Shown here: positions 1-7,969 of the stretch, in pieces | How the letters are laid out: each line of letters starts with the position of its first letter | Position numbering within the stretch: position 1 is the first letter of the stretch | Source: Lojkania enalia | Lineage: Eukaryota > Ascomycota > Dothideomycetes > Pleosporales | Length of the DNA: 12,509 bases | Reading direction: 5' to 3' | Assembly (NCBI GenBank): GCA_010094045.1 | Contig: ML986904.1 | Coordinates: 1 to 12,509, forward strand | Notes under the pieces: generated by a model | Databases searched by the model: none | What the model saw: only the letters and a program-made list of their open reading frames with translations | Told to the model about the DNA's origin: nothing | Translations under genes and position numbers: made by a program

Positions 1-997
1 TCTAACTCTACTTAATATATCTATACCGTAGATTATCTATAATATACTTCTTAGTTACCTCTAGCTCCTTAATATTCTACTTATATAACAGGCTGTAACT
101 ATTAGAGAGGGGTTTTATAAGGACAATCTTATAATTATAAGAGTAGTATTCTAGTAATTAATAAGCCGCAGTTTTACTAAATATATTCTAATACCTATAG
201 TATTTAGATAGTAATTGGAGATTTACTAGTATTTTGTTTTCAGCCTTATCTTCCAACTCTAGGGCTTGCTTATCTTTAATTAGCCGCTCAATTTCGTATA
301 GAGACGTAGAGAAAAACTCGTTCTCTTTCCTCTTTATATTAAAGTGGAAAGTATTAGCTAAGATAAGAGTAATAATAGAAGAATAGACTTTCTTTAGATT
401 GGGTTTAAACTTTATTTTATACGGGCGTGCGGGAGCTCCGAGCTTATTTAGATTATAGGTTATAGAAGACTAATATAATTTTAGCAGTCTTAGTAGACCC
501 TTAATATAATAGATAGTCGGACTGTAAGACTACTAATACTAGTCCTTTTCCTATAAAGCGTCGTGTTGCTAGATATCTAGCTCTACTTCCTTATTACGTA
601 CTAGCTAAGTTAATTGTATAAGAAGAGAAGGTGAAGGATTATAAGTAGTAGGATACTTAGAGGGCTATATAATCCGATTTTTATCTATATCTAGTAGGAG
701 TTAAAAACAACGTAACTATTTAATACTAATAATATAATCTTAAGTATCTAGATCTATAATAATAAATAGGCAGTTTTAGATAGTTCTCCTATTAATTTAC
801 AGGTGTAAGCGGATATATTAATTAACTGGGGTTTAGATTCGGTCCTAAAAACCTTTAATAGTAATTTTAAAGGGTAAGTACTATATTAATATATATAGGG
901 CTTAGGAGAGTAATCTAGCTACTATAGAATTAAGGAATAGGAAGCCTTAGATACTAGTATTAATAAGGGCGTTTAGTTGTATACTAACGTCTTTTAA
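1..997 (-). pseudogene. pol: R1 pol, 5' part: retropepsin-like protease to start of reverse transcriptase, RIP-inactivated
   Basis: One minus-strand frame can be followed from 997 to 1 without an indel, interrupted only by TAA/TAG codons. Near its start is a degraded retropepsin active site: the usual A-L-I-D-T-G reads A-L-I-N-T-S, with the catalytic Asp codon (959-961) now AAT and the Gly codon now AGT. After a linker of about 200 residues, the last 60 residues resemble the entry to a Gypsy reverse transcriptase. There is a V-F-S-K-T-A-like motif near 163-184, a K-P-L-S-N-S-Y-S stretch near 85-118, then E-L-E-V-x-K-K-Y-I-I-D-N-L-R. The RT catalytic motifs lie beyond the window edge. In this family the product processes the polyprotein and copies the RNA; here it cannot be made. 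The left end is a window truncation, not a biological end. Confidence 0.8.
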
Positions 998-2367
998 ATA
1001 TAGAACGGTAGGGATTTAGAAGTACTTTCCTCTAAATAAATACGATAAATTAATATTTGATAAGTTGTACTTACTTAAGCCTAGGACGGAGAGTTTTCCT
1101 AGGCGTCTCCGTTTCCCACCTAAGAACTATCTAGGTGGTACTTATTTACATCTAGGAACTCTTCTTCCTTAATCTTCTCTTATTTAACCTCTATCTCTTA
1201 TATTCTAAAGACTATATATTCGTTCGTGAAGTATCCTAGTTTACTATAATTATAGTAATTATCTAGAGTTATATACCTTTCAGGTGCGGGAGTCTTACTA
1301 GGTTGTTAAGAAGCGATTATAGTAGAATAAGGTATTAATACTAGGGTAGATTGGGGTGGTATTAGATTATAGGTTACCTTAGATAAACTCTTAGAAACCT
1401 TCTAGTACCGATCCGAATTTGTTTTAGCTATAACCTATAGGCTAGTAGTTCGTTCTAAAAGGTTAAGAATACTCCTCCTTTCTATATCGTAGGCTGTTAA
1501 GTAGACGACTATAGTATTAAAGGAGCCTTTCTATGTAAGCTTAAAGCTAAAGTTTAGTATCCTTAGGCTAGGGAGAATCTTATCCTATAGGTAGAAGAAC
1601 TACTTAGATTGGGGTACGGATCCTCTAATAGCTGTACTAATAAAGCAAGCTTTAAAAGTTAGGAATACTTCTCCCTTATTCATCTTTAGGACCTAAAACG
1701 CCTGTCGCGCCTCTATCTCTTTATTACCTATAATAAAATATAATTATAGAAGCGAAATTATTTCTTTAGCATTTTTAAACTAATACTAGTTCGATTCAGC
1801 TAGGTATTTTAGCTCTAGATACCCTTTCGTAGTACTAGAGGTGTATCTCTATACCAACGCTATACGTATACGCTCTATCTAATAGTAATCTATATTAATC
1901 TTGAGTTGGTCTAGAATTAAGGCTTGCTATTATTTAAATGTGGGTTTATTACTATCTATAAGGCTTTTAATCTTAGGCGTACGTTTAGTAAGGTAGGCTT
2001 AAGGGGGCTTAAGGGTGGCTGAGAGGTTTCTTACTAGGGGAGTTATAAAAGTTTCTTAGCATATTATTAGTTCTAATTCGGTGGTTTATAGAGGTTAATT
2101 AGAACTAATAGTTCTCTATTATATTAAATATGCGATCTCCTCCTATAAAATTGCGATTTATTCCTTAAAGGTTAGTTTACTCTAATTTTCCTCCGAATTA
2201 GATAGGTTCTTTATTATAGGCCCTATAGAGAGGGGTCCGCCTGTCGCAGAGCCCCCTATAGGAGGTAACGGTTGTTCTACACGCGTAGATAGAAGCTTAC
2301 TCTTACTACAACTTACGCGTGTATTGGTTCTAGTATAGGAATTAGAAGGTGAATTATAGTTAGACAT
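994..2367 (-). pseudogene. gag: R1 gag with CCHC zinc knuckle, RIP-inactivated
   Basis: The frame starts at ATG 2365-2367, the first ATG after the LTR and leader, and runs 458 codons to TAA 994-996. About 29 in-frame stops interrupt it. All are TAA or TAG, none TGA, and they fall where Gln (sometimes Trp) is plausible; I saw no indel. The first stop gives an open stretch of only 61 codons (2182-2367), which is the N-terminus of gag and not a separate gene. The middle resembles the Ty3/Gypsy capsid region. Near the C-terminus (1216-1257) is a retroviral-type knuckle with exact C-x2-C-x4-H-x4-C spacing, but all three Cys and the His have become Tyr. Gag would build the particle that packages the RNA. 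The terminal TAA could itself be a mutated Gln codon. The pol frame begins one base upstream, at -1. Confidence 0.85.
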
Positions 2368-2647
2368 CGGCAGTTGCCTCTAATTCTAATAGGTTATTGG
2401 TAGTCTCTAAGTTTCTACCTAGGCGTACTCTACGCGGCTTTTCTAAAGGCAATCCTAATTGTAGAGGATAGGAAGTTTTAAACCTAAAGGCTTTAGTTAA
2501 TAGGAGGTCTCTAAGATCCTATCTAGGTAACTGAATAATTTAATGTAATAGTATGTGAGTATTATAACCTAAACTAAATTAAACGTGTCTTAGACTTAGA
2601 TATATTTAAATAAACAATCGATGCGATATTATTAAAGAAGCTATTAC
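2368..2647 (-). other. R1 5' leader between LTR and gag, with primer-binding-site position
   Basis: These 280 bases separate the inner LTR end from the gag ATG and show no coding pattern. The primer-binding site should lie immediately inside the LTR, at roughly 2630-2647 read on the minus strand. The sequence there does not give a clear match to a tRNA 3' end, possibly because it is mutated, so the priming tRNA is not assigned. I see no other feature here. Confidence 0.5.
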
Positions 2648-2954
2648 TAGTAGTATTAAGTTCTTCTATATAATATAACGGCGCAGGTAAGATAATAGGT
2701 CCGAATATAGTACGAATCTACTCAGAGGTATATAGGAGTATGTAGGGGTTTAGGGACCTAGGAATTCTATTAACACCTATAGGCCTTATACGAAAGGATA
2801 TAGAAGAACTACTAAGCTACTTATGAGGGAGTATGCAACTATATACGGAAGGGAAAAGGGGTAGAACCGGGGGTAAGATAAGATAAGTAAAAAGCTTTGG
2901 GATAAGGTTGTATATGAAGCTTTTCGTGGAACGATTTCTTTGCATCGTTATATA
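2648..2954 (-). repeat. R1 5' LTR (about 307 bp)
   Basis: The reverse complement of this segment aligns along nearly its whole length with 7390-7705, the R2 3' LTR. Over the clearest stretch of about 120 bases almost every difference is a C/T or G/A transition, with R2 carrying the T or A; I saw one transversion. Outer and inner ends were set where the similarity stops, so each may be off by a few bases. There is no polypurine tract beside the outer end, and gag/pol lie on the inner side, so this is a 5' LTR. An LTR holds the promoter and polyadenylation signals. A TATA-like stretch occurs near 2838-2845, but I cannot show that it is used. Confidence 0.85.
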
Positions 2955-4517
2955 GGTTATATTATTAAACTTTCTAGAGTTAATTAATATATTACTATAG
3001 AAAAACTAAACCTCCTTTATATAGGAATATATACTTCTACTCTATAAGTATTAGATAGAGAATAGACTACTTTTCTATAATAATTACTTATATATTCTAT
3101 TAGATTTAGACCTTTATATATAACTTATATAAGAAGTTTATAACTAAATATCTTTTATATACCTAAATACTACTAAAACCTATTAGTTACTATTTTATAC
3201 TATAAAGCTTATCTAATATAAATCTAAACTCTAAATTTTATCTACTTACTTTCTATATTAAATTAACTAATATAGTACTTATATATTAATTTTAAAGATT
3301 TTTCTATAGATAAGTTTAGATATAATTAGATTATAATAGTAATTAATTACCTATTTAAATAAGCTATATCTATTTCTTACTATTATATAATTAATATATA
3401 GAGAATAGCTAAATTATTTATTTAATAGATATACTACTTTAGTTATATATTTAAAACTATTATTTTAGACTAAGAATCTTAGTTTATATTTAATTTCTAG
3501 TCTAAATTCTATTATATTTTAGGCGTAAAGATTAAACTATCTACTACTTATTATAAAAAGATTAATAGATAGATAGAGATTATAAATAAGTATATTAATT
3601 AGAGACTATATTTTTTTATATTCTTCTATTAAAATAACTAGAATTCTCTATTACCTATAATTAACTAAATATAAGTAATTCTACTCTATATAACTATTAG
3701 AATATCTCTATATTAGATTTTATATAAATTTAAACTCTATTAGAATTAGAATTAAAAATATTCTATTAATTCTATTACTATAATAGATAAATTAAATTGT
3801 AAAAACGTTTTAGCTCTAGTAATTTATATATATATAGTCTAGGAAACTATAAAAACTAATATTAAAAAGGCTTAGAATCGTATATAATCTATTATTAACT
3901 ATTACTAGTAACTAATTAATTAGTAGATTAGTAATATTGTCTATTTAAATACTAAGAACCTTATAGTTTAGAGATTAAATTAAAAGCTATCTAATTAATA
4001 GAAGGGCTTTTTTAAAGTACTAGAGTAGATTAGAAATTTATACTACTTATAGCTATCTCTAGAATTAAATATATATAATATTTTTATATTAAACCTACTA
4101 TATAAAAACTTCTAGAACCCTCTATCTAAATAAGAAATTTTAAAACCACCTACTATTACTATTAATAAGGTAGAAGAGTAGGAGATTAAAAAAATACTAG
4201 CTAGTAAATTATATTATAAGACTTTTAAATACTATATAAAATAGATAGAATATAATTTTAATCTAATTTAATATAGAGTTTTAAACTTTATAGATTTACT
4301 TTATAAGTTAAAAACTTTTTATAATAAGTATTTAAATTACTTAAAACTTTTAAAAACTTTAACTAAATAGATTAAAGTATATAAAAATAGTATAAAAAAT
4401 ATAGATTATCTAGTAGATAATAATATATAAGAGTTAAATAGTAGATTTTAAAAACTAAAATATAGGTCTAAAATTACTTCTCTATAAAATCTAAAAGGTC
4501 TAATAGTAGACTATTAG
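2955..4517 (+). pseudogene. pol: R2 pol, 3' part: integrase with C-terminal chromodomain, RIP-inactivated
   Basis: A single plus frame (codons starting at positions divisible by 3) can be followed without an indel from about 3030 to 4370 and probably to TAG 4515-4517. In order: a degraded H2C2 zinc-binding region (about 3100-3230, with a recognisable L-I-x-E-V-Y-N segment), the integrase core, then a tail. In the core the first catalytic Asp codon (3345-3347) is now AAT, the second (GAC 3468-3470) survives, and the Glu (GAG 3576-3578) survives in the usual G-Q-T-E context. A chromodomain lies at about 4170-4330; three of its Trp codons are now stops (4179, 4242, 4269). The enzyme would insert the cDNA, and the chromodomain would tether it to heterochromatin marks. 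The 5' end is cut by R1. The stop at 4368-4370 may be the original end instead. Confidence 0.85.
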
Positions 4518-5115
4518 ATACCTTTCTAATCTTTTTCTTTTCTATTCTTCTTTCTTTTTCTTCTTTTTAAACTTCTCTTAAACCTTTTCTATTTTATTTT
4601 TAACCGCCTAAAAACGCTATAATATTAGTTTAAAGGTTAAATACTAGAGCTTTTAGAACTAAAACCTAATAGAGTAATTTAATACTCTAGTAGAATAAAA
4701 TTATCTAAATATTAGCTATAAAAAAACTATTTTTCTAACTTTTTATAATCTAGACTATAAGTATTAAACTATAAATAGATTTTAAAATAGCTTTAAAAGC
4801 TACCTTTTTATCCTTTTTATCCTCTATATATTAGGTTACTATCTATAGTTTAAAATAGTTCTAAAAGACTAGAAACTTCTTTTTATAGTAGGAGAGAATT
4901 TATAAATATATTAGTAGTAAATACCCTACTAGTATTAGATATAATTTATATAGGGTTATACTTTTTATTTTATAAGGTATAATACTTATATTTTTTTAAT
5001 TTTAGAGACTAAAAGAAAAATATTATATACTACCTATAAGCGAGTATATATATAGCTTAAAAGTAGATAATCTAAAAAACTTCTAAAAATGCTTTAAAAG
5101 GCGAATAGAATAATA
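4518..5115 (+). other. R2 3' tail before B: no confident gene
   Basis: About 600 bases follow the chromodomain. A pyrimidine-rich run lies at about 4525-4590, which is purine-rich and Lys/Glu/Arg-rich if read on the minus strand. The rest is strongly AT-rich with frequent stops in all frames. Many fungal Gypsy elements have a long 3' untranslated region. A degraded antisense ORF is possible but I do not recognise it. The stretch continues at 6964 after B. Confidence 0.5.
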
Positions 5116-5117
5116 TA

Positions 5118-5162
5118 CCTTATAAGTAAGTAGCTTATATAAGTAAGTAGTCTACCCTATTA
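5118..5162 (+). repeat. B left TIR (45 bp) with 17-bp spaced repeat
   Basis: The reverse complement of 6917-6961 matches this segment at 38 of 45 positions, and all seven mismatches are transitions. The motif AAGTAAGTAG occurs twice (5124-5133 and 5141-5150), 17 bases apart. This resembles the doubled motifs in the TIRs of A, C and D. Confidence 0.88.
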
Positions 5163-5232
5163 ACTTTTTTAACCTTTATATATATATAGTTTAATAACTA
5201 AGTAATATAATAGTAATTTATAACTTGCGCGA

Positions 5233-6830
5233 TTATTCTATAGAAACTTCTATATCTTTCTAGTATATATAAGAATTATATCTAGTTTTACTGTAGTAGT
5301 TATAGTACGTTTTATACTATCTACTTATACCTAATCGCACCTTAAATTAGCGTATTATAGCCTAAGTTTCCTTTTTATTATCCTTTTTAGCAATAATTAT
5401 CTCTCTTTATACTTTTATTAGGGTCTCTTATACTTAAATCTACCTTTTTTTCTACTATTTCCATTTTATTACTATTTTATTCGCTTCTTAAAGGCTGACG
5501 ATTTTATTATATATTAACCCGATCTAATATATTACTTTTATAAAGCCTTTTTTAAGCTAATTTAGTTTTTTAATAATAGAAGCTAGCGAAGAACTTATAT
5601 CCCTTTAAATCTAATTATAAATTAATATTAATTAAGTTTTTAGCTCGCGCGCGTTACTTAGTATTTTTACTTTCTATAAGGTATTATCTTATACTAGTAG
5701 TATTAGTATACGAAGTTTTATATTAAGCTTTAAAAGTACTACTTCTAAATTAAATAGGATTAAACTAACTCCTTAAAAGCTTATATAAATATTATCCTTT
5801 ATAATTAATATATTAAAAGCAGCTTTAAAAGCTAGAAAGAACTTAAGTTTTATAATATAGTTAATATAATTATATACTAAAACTAAGATCTAATTTCTAT
5901 ATATATACTTTAATAGTAAAAAGTAGCCTATATTTAGTAGCTATAATAGGTATAATAAATAAACTAGTATATAAAGTAGAATAATACCCTATTTCTTACA
6001 GAGTTTCTAGAAATTAAGCGAGTTATAGCTATTATAGCTATTAAAGATTAGTAGTTAACGCGTATCTATTATATAATCCTTTATATACCTATAAAAGTAT
6101 TTTAACTACTTAATATTAAGTTTATTTATTATCCAGCCGTTCTTATTAATTATAATAGCCTAGTTCTTAGATATATCATCACCTTCGTACTAGGTAGAGA
6201 GATAGTAGTAGCTAGTAATAATAATAAAGAGTAGAAATACCTAGCTAGTAGTATTAATCTCTTAAATTACTAAAATCTATTTATAATTATCTAATTAAAT
6301 TATCTTTAGTCGATTATATCTCTCTATACCTATAACAACTAGTTATAATAAGATAACGCCTATTTAAAAGCTAGATTTATCGAAGTTATATATATCTTTA
6401 TTTATAATACTATATTTCTCCTTAATATACTATATAAGCTTAAACTAGCCTTTAATTACTTTAGAATTTTTGTATAAAGCTCTCTAGCAATTATAAAGCT
6501 AATTTAAGCGTGTTTTAAACTTAGGAGTATATTTAATAAAGTTCCTAGGCTAATATATATTAATCTAGCCTATACCGCGCTTAGTAAATAAGCTATTAAC
6601 TATATCTTATATAGTAGCTAAAGTAGGTATAAATCCTCGCGAATCTAGGTTAAATATATATTAGATAATAACCTCCTCTTTAGGTTTTGTTAGTCTCTTT
6701 AAGTTAGGCTTATAATTATACTATAAGCAGATTCCGGTATATTATTAATATACAGTTGTTTAAATTATATTAAATATTAAAGTAGCATGTCTTTCGCTAT
6801 TTATTTAGCCTCTTTTAATAGTTAAGAGGG
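5233..6830 (-). pseudogene. B transposase (pogo/Fot1 family, DDD), RIP-inactivated
   Basis: From about 6690 down to TAA 5233-5235 one minus frame holds. It runs from a degraded HTH region (E-E-V-I-I, then L-D-S-R-G-F near 6670) through the DDE_1-type core to a C-terminal zinc knuckle. Core landmarks: Y-N-F-D near 6380 with the first Asp intact (6379-6381); L-L-I-F-N-S-Y with the second Asp codon now AAT (6040-6042); L-N-I-G-Y-F with the third Asp codon now AAT (5932-5934). The knuckle (about 5255-5310, Y-x2-Y-S-K-T-R-Y-N pattern) has lost its Cys and His to Tyr. A one-base shift near 6690 separates the N-terminal HTH part, and the start codon is not identifiable. The protein would bind the TIRs and cut and paste the element at TA sites. 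Confidence 0.85.
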
Positions 6831-6916
6831 TTAAGTTTACTTAATTCTCGTTTTAAGCTATATTCTTATTATTTTATTATTGTATTATTATTAAAAGCTT
6901 AGGTATCGCGTTTTAG

Positions 6917-6961
6917 TAATAGGGTAAACTGCTCGCTTATATAGGCTGCTTATTTATAAGG
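6917..6961 (-). repeat. B right TIR (45 bp)
   Basis: This is the inverted partner of 5118-5162 and is followed by TA at 6962-6963. It keeps more C and G than the left copy, for example GCTCGCTTA at 6931-6939 where the left copy has the T/A version. It helps show the less mutated TIR sequence. Confidence 0.88.
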
Positions 6962-6963
6962 TA

Positions 6964-7376
6964 CGTTAGTATATTAATTAATTTTTTTTCTATAAGATAT
7001 TAATAATACTTTAATAATTAATAGTTTTAGAGATATATAATAATATATATAGAGTAGAAGTTATTATTTAGTTAAGAAAGTTTAGTTAATAGTAATCTAG
7101 TAATATATTAAAACTAGTAAATACTTATTACTATATACGATAAAATTATAATATTAATAAACTATTATAATAGTAGTTACTAGCTAATATATAGATTAAT
7201 TATACTTATTATAAAAACCTTACTTAATATTATATTAATAAATATATCTCTATAGGTAACTATATATATTAACCTTTATTAGTAAATACCTTTTTAAAAG
7301 AATTTCTTTATATTAGAACCTATTTATAATAGTTTTAATTCCCTTCTAAACTAGTATAGATAGAAACTATTAGTTT
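6964..7376 (+). other. R2 3' tail after B: no gene seen
   Basis: This continues R2's untranslated 3' region between the B insertion site and the polypurine tract. It is extremely AT-rich, with stops in all frames and no domain pattern that I recognise. Confidence 0.5.
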
Positions 7377-7389
7377 AAAAGGAGGGGGG
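7377..7389 (+). promoter_or_regulatory. R2 polypurine tract
   Basis: A 13-base pure purine run, AAAAGGAGGGGGG, lies immediately before the LTR. It is the longest G run in a tract otherwise nearly stripped of G and C. In LTR retrotransposons this site primes plus-strand DNA synthesis and always sits against the 3' LTR. It fixes the orientation of R2 as plus and the LTR start at about 7390. It has little CpA/TpG to mutate, which explains its survival. Confidence 0.85.
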
Positions 7390-7705
7390 TAGTATAATAA
7401 TATAAAGAAATTATTCTATAAAAAGCTTTATATATAACCTTATTTTAAAGCTTTTTACTTATCTTATCTTACCTCTAATTCTACCTCTTTTCCTATCTAT
7501 ATATAGTTATATACTCTCTTATAAATAGCTTAATAGTTTTTTTATATTCTTTTATATAAGACTTATAGGTATTAATAAAATTTCTAAATCTCTAATCTTT
7601 TATATACTTTTATATACCTTTAAATAGATTTATATTATATTTAAACCTATTATTTTACCTATACTATTATACTTTATATAATATAAAGAAGATAATATTC
7701 TACTA
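7390..7705 (+). repeat. R2 3' LTR (about 316 bp)
   Basis: This aligns with the reverse complement of 2648-2954 and begins directly after the polypurine tract. Its right end was placed after CTACTA at 7700-7705, where R1 similarity stops and the A transposase frame resumes. Compared with R1, differences are overwhelmingly C-to-T and G-to-A. The 5' LTR of R2 is not in the window, so it cannot be dated by LTR divergence here. Confidence 0.85.
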
Positions 7706-7802
7706 ATTTAGGCTATATAAGTTACTAATAATAGCTAGTTGATAAATAATATTAATATTAAATAGTTAAAGTATCTTTATATATATATAAAAGATTATAA
7801 TA
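7706..7802 (+). pseudogene. A transposase, internal fragment between R2 and C
   Basis: Only about 97 bases of element A lie between the R2 LTR and the left end of C. The plus frame gives a degraded version of the Fot1-family segment that precedes the second catalytic Asp: W-A-I-x-V-T-N-N-S-W then I-K-W-L-K-Y-L, with three Trp codons now TAG or TAA. The last codon before C is split, AAT A. Joining it to TT at 11501 keeps the frame and leads to the L-L-I-F-N motif, so this scrap and 11499-12342 are parts of one gene. The upstream half is expected left of the window. Confidence 0.75.
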
Positions 7803-7849
7803 TAGTTTATAAACGAGCTGTTAGTATAAGTAAGCTATTACTCTACTAA
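7803..7849 (+). repeat. C left TIR (about 47 bp)
   Basis: It matches the reverse complement of 11452-11498 at 40 of 47 positions, with all seven mismatches transitions. The doubled A-A-G-C-T-type motif is present but its outer copy is less mutated here (ACGAGCT at 7813-7819). The TIR is separated from D by about 40 bases of C (7850-7889). Confidence 0.82.
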
Positions 7850-7891
7850 GATTTAAACAACTTAATTATAATAATTATTAACTATAACGTA

Positions 7892-7942
7892 TTCTACTAT
7901 TAAAGCGGCTAAACTATTAAAGCGGCTACTTTTTCTTAATAT
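7892..7942 (+). repeat. D left TIR (51 bp) with 17-bp spaced repeat
   Basis: The motif ACTATTAAAGCGGCT occurs twice (7896-7910 and 7913-7927), exactly 17 bases apart. The partner at 9681-9731 differs at three positions, all transitions. Confidence 0.9.
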
Positions 7943-7969
7943 AATAAATACTATATATAAAAAGTTAAT

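Larger units (their letters stand above)
1..2954 (-). mobile_element. R1: Ty3/Gypsy LTR retrotransposon, 5' half, inserted in R2
   Basis: On the minus strand the order is 5' LTR (2954 to 2648), leader, gag, protease, then the start of reverse transcriptase, which runs off the left edge. This is the 5' half of a Ty3/Gypsy element. Its LTR is related to the LTR of R2 (7390-7705) but in the opposite orientation. The right boundary at about 2954 is where LTR similarity ends and R2 integrase-region sequence begins, so R1 appears to have inserted into R2. The RT palm, RNase H, integrase and 3' LTR would lie left of the window. R1 is less mutated than everything to its right up to about 12.1 kb, which fits a younger insertion. 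The 5-base target duplication cannot be checked because the other end is missing. Confidence 0.85.
5118..6961 (-). mobile_element. B: Fot1/Pot2-like DNA transposon, full length (1844 bp), inserted in R2
   Basis: Imperfect 45-base terminal inverted repeats bound a minus-strand transposase remnant. The dinucleotide TA flanks both ends (5116-5117 and 6962-6963), the target duplication expected for Tc1/mariner elements. The length is close to D (1840 bp) and to the 1.8-1.9 kb usual for Fot1/Pot2 elements. The surrounding sequence is the R2 3' tail, so B inserted after R2. Both ends are present, so the copy is structurally complete, but the gene is destroyed by RIP-type mutations. Confidence 0.88.
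2955..7705 (+). mobile_element. R2: Ty3/Gypsy chromovirus, 3' half, interrupted by B and inserted in A
   Basis: In plus-strand order: end of the RNase H-integrase linker, integrase, chromodomain, a long 3' tail, polypurine tract, 3' LTR. The tail is split by element B (5118-6961). The left side is cut at about 2954 by R1, so protease, RT, RNase H and the 5' LTR are expected beyond R1, outside the window. The right end abuts Fot1-type transposase coding sequence that resumes at about 7706, so R2 lies inside element A. R2 and R1 have related LTRs and probably belong to one family, though their coding regions do not overlap in the window. R2 is heavily RIP-mutated. Confidence 0.85.

Noticed and set aside
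2182..2367. A free-standing 61-residue small gene on the minus strand
   Set aside because: Its frame continues without indel through another 400 codons of gag with a zinc knuckle; the stop at 2182-2184 is one of about 29 TAA/TAG changes. It is the N-terminus of R1 gag.
4525..4590. A second polypurine/polypyrimidine priming tract
   Set aside because: It is not next to any LTR and runs pyrimidine-rich on the R2 sense strand; the true tract is at 7377-7389.
2648..7705. One large element bounded by 300-base inverted repeats (2648-2954 and 7390-7705)
   Set aside because: The two repeats are LTRs of oppositely oriented retrotransposons: gag/pol of R1 runs left from one, and integrase, tail and polypurine tract of R2 run right into the other. 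They also differ in mutation load.
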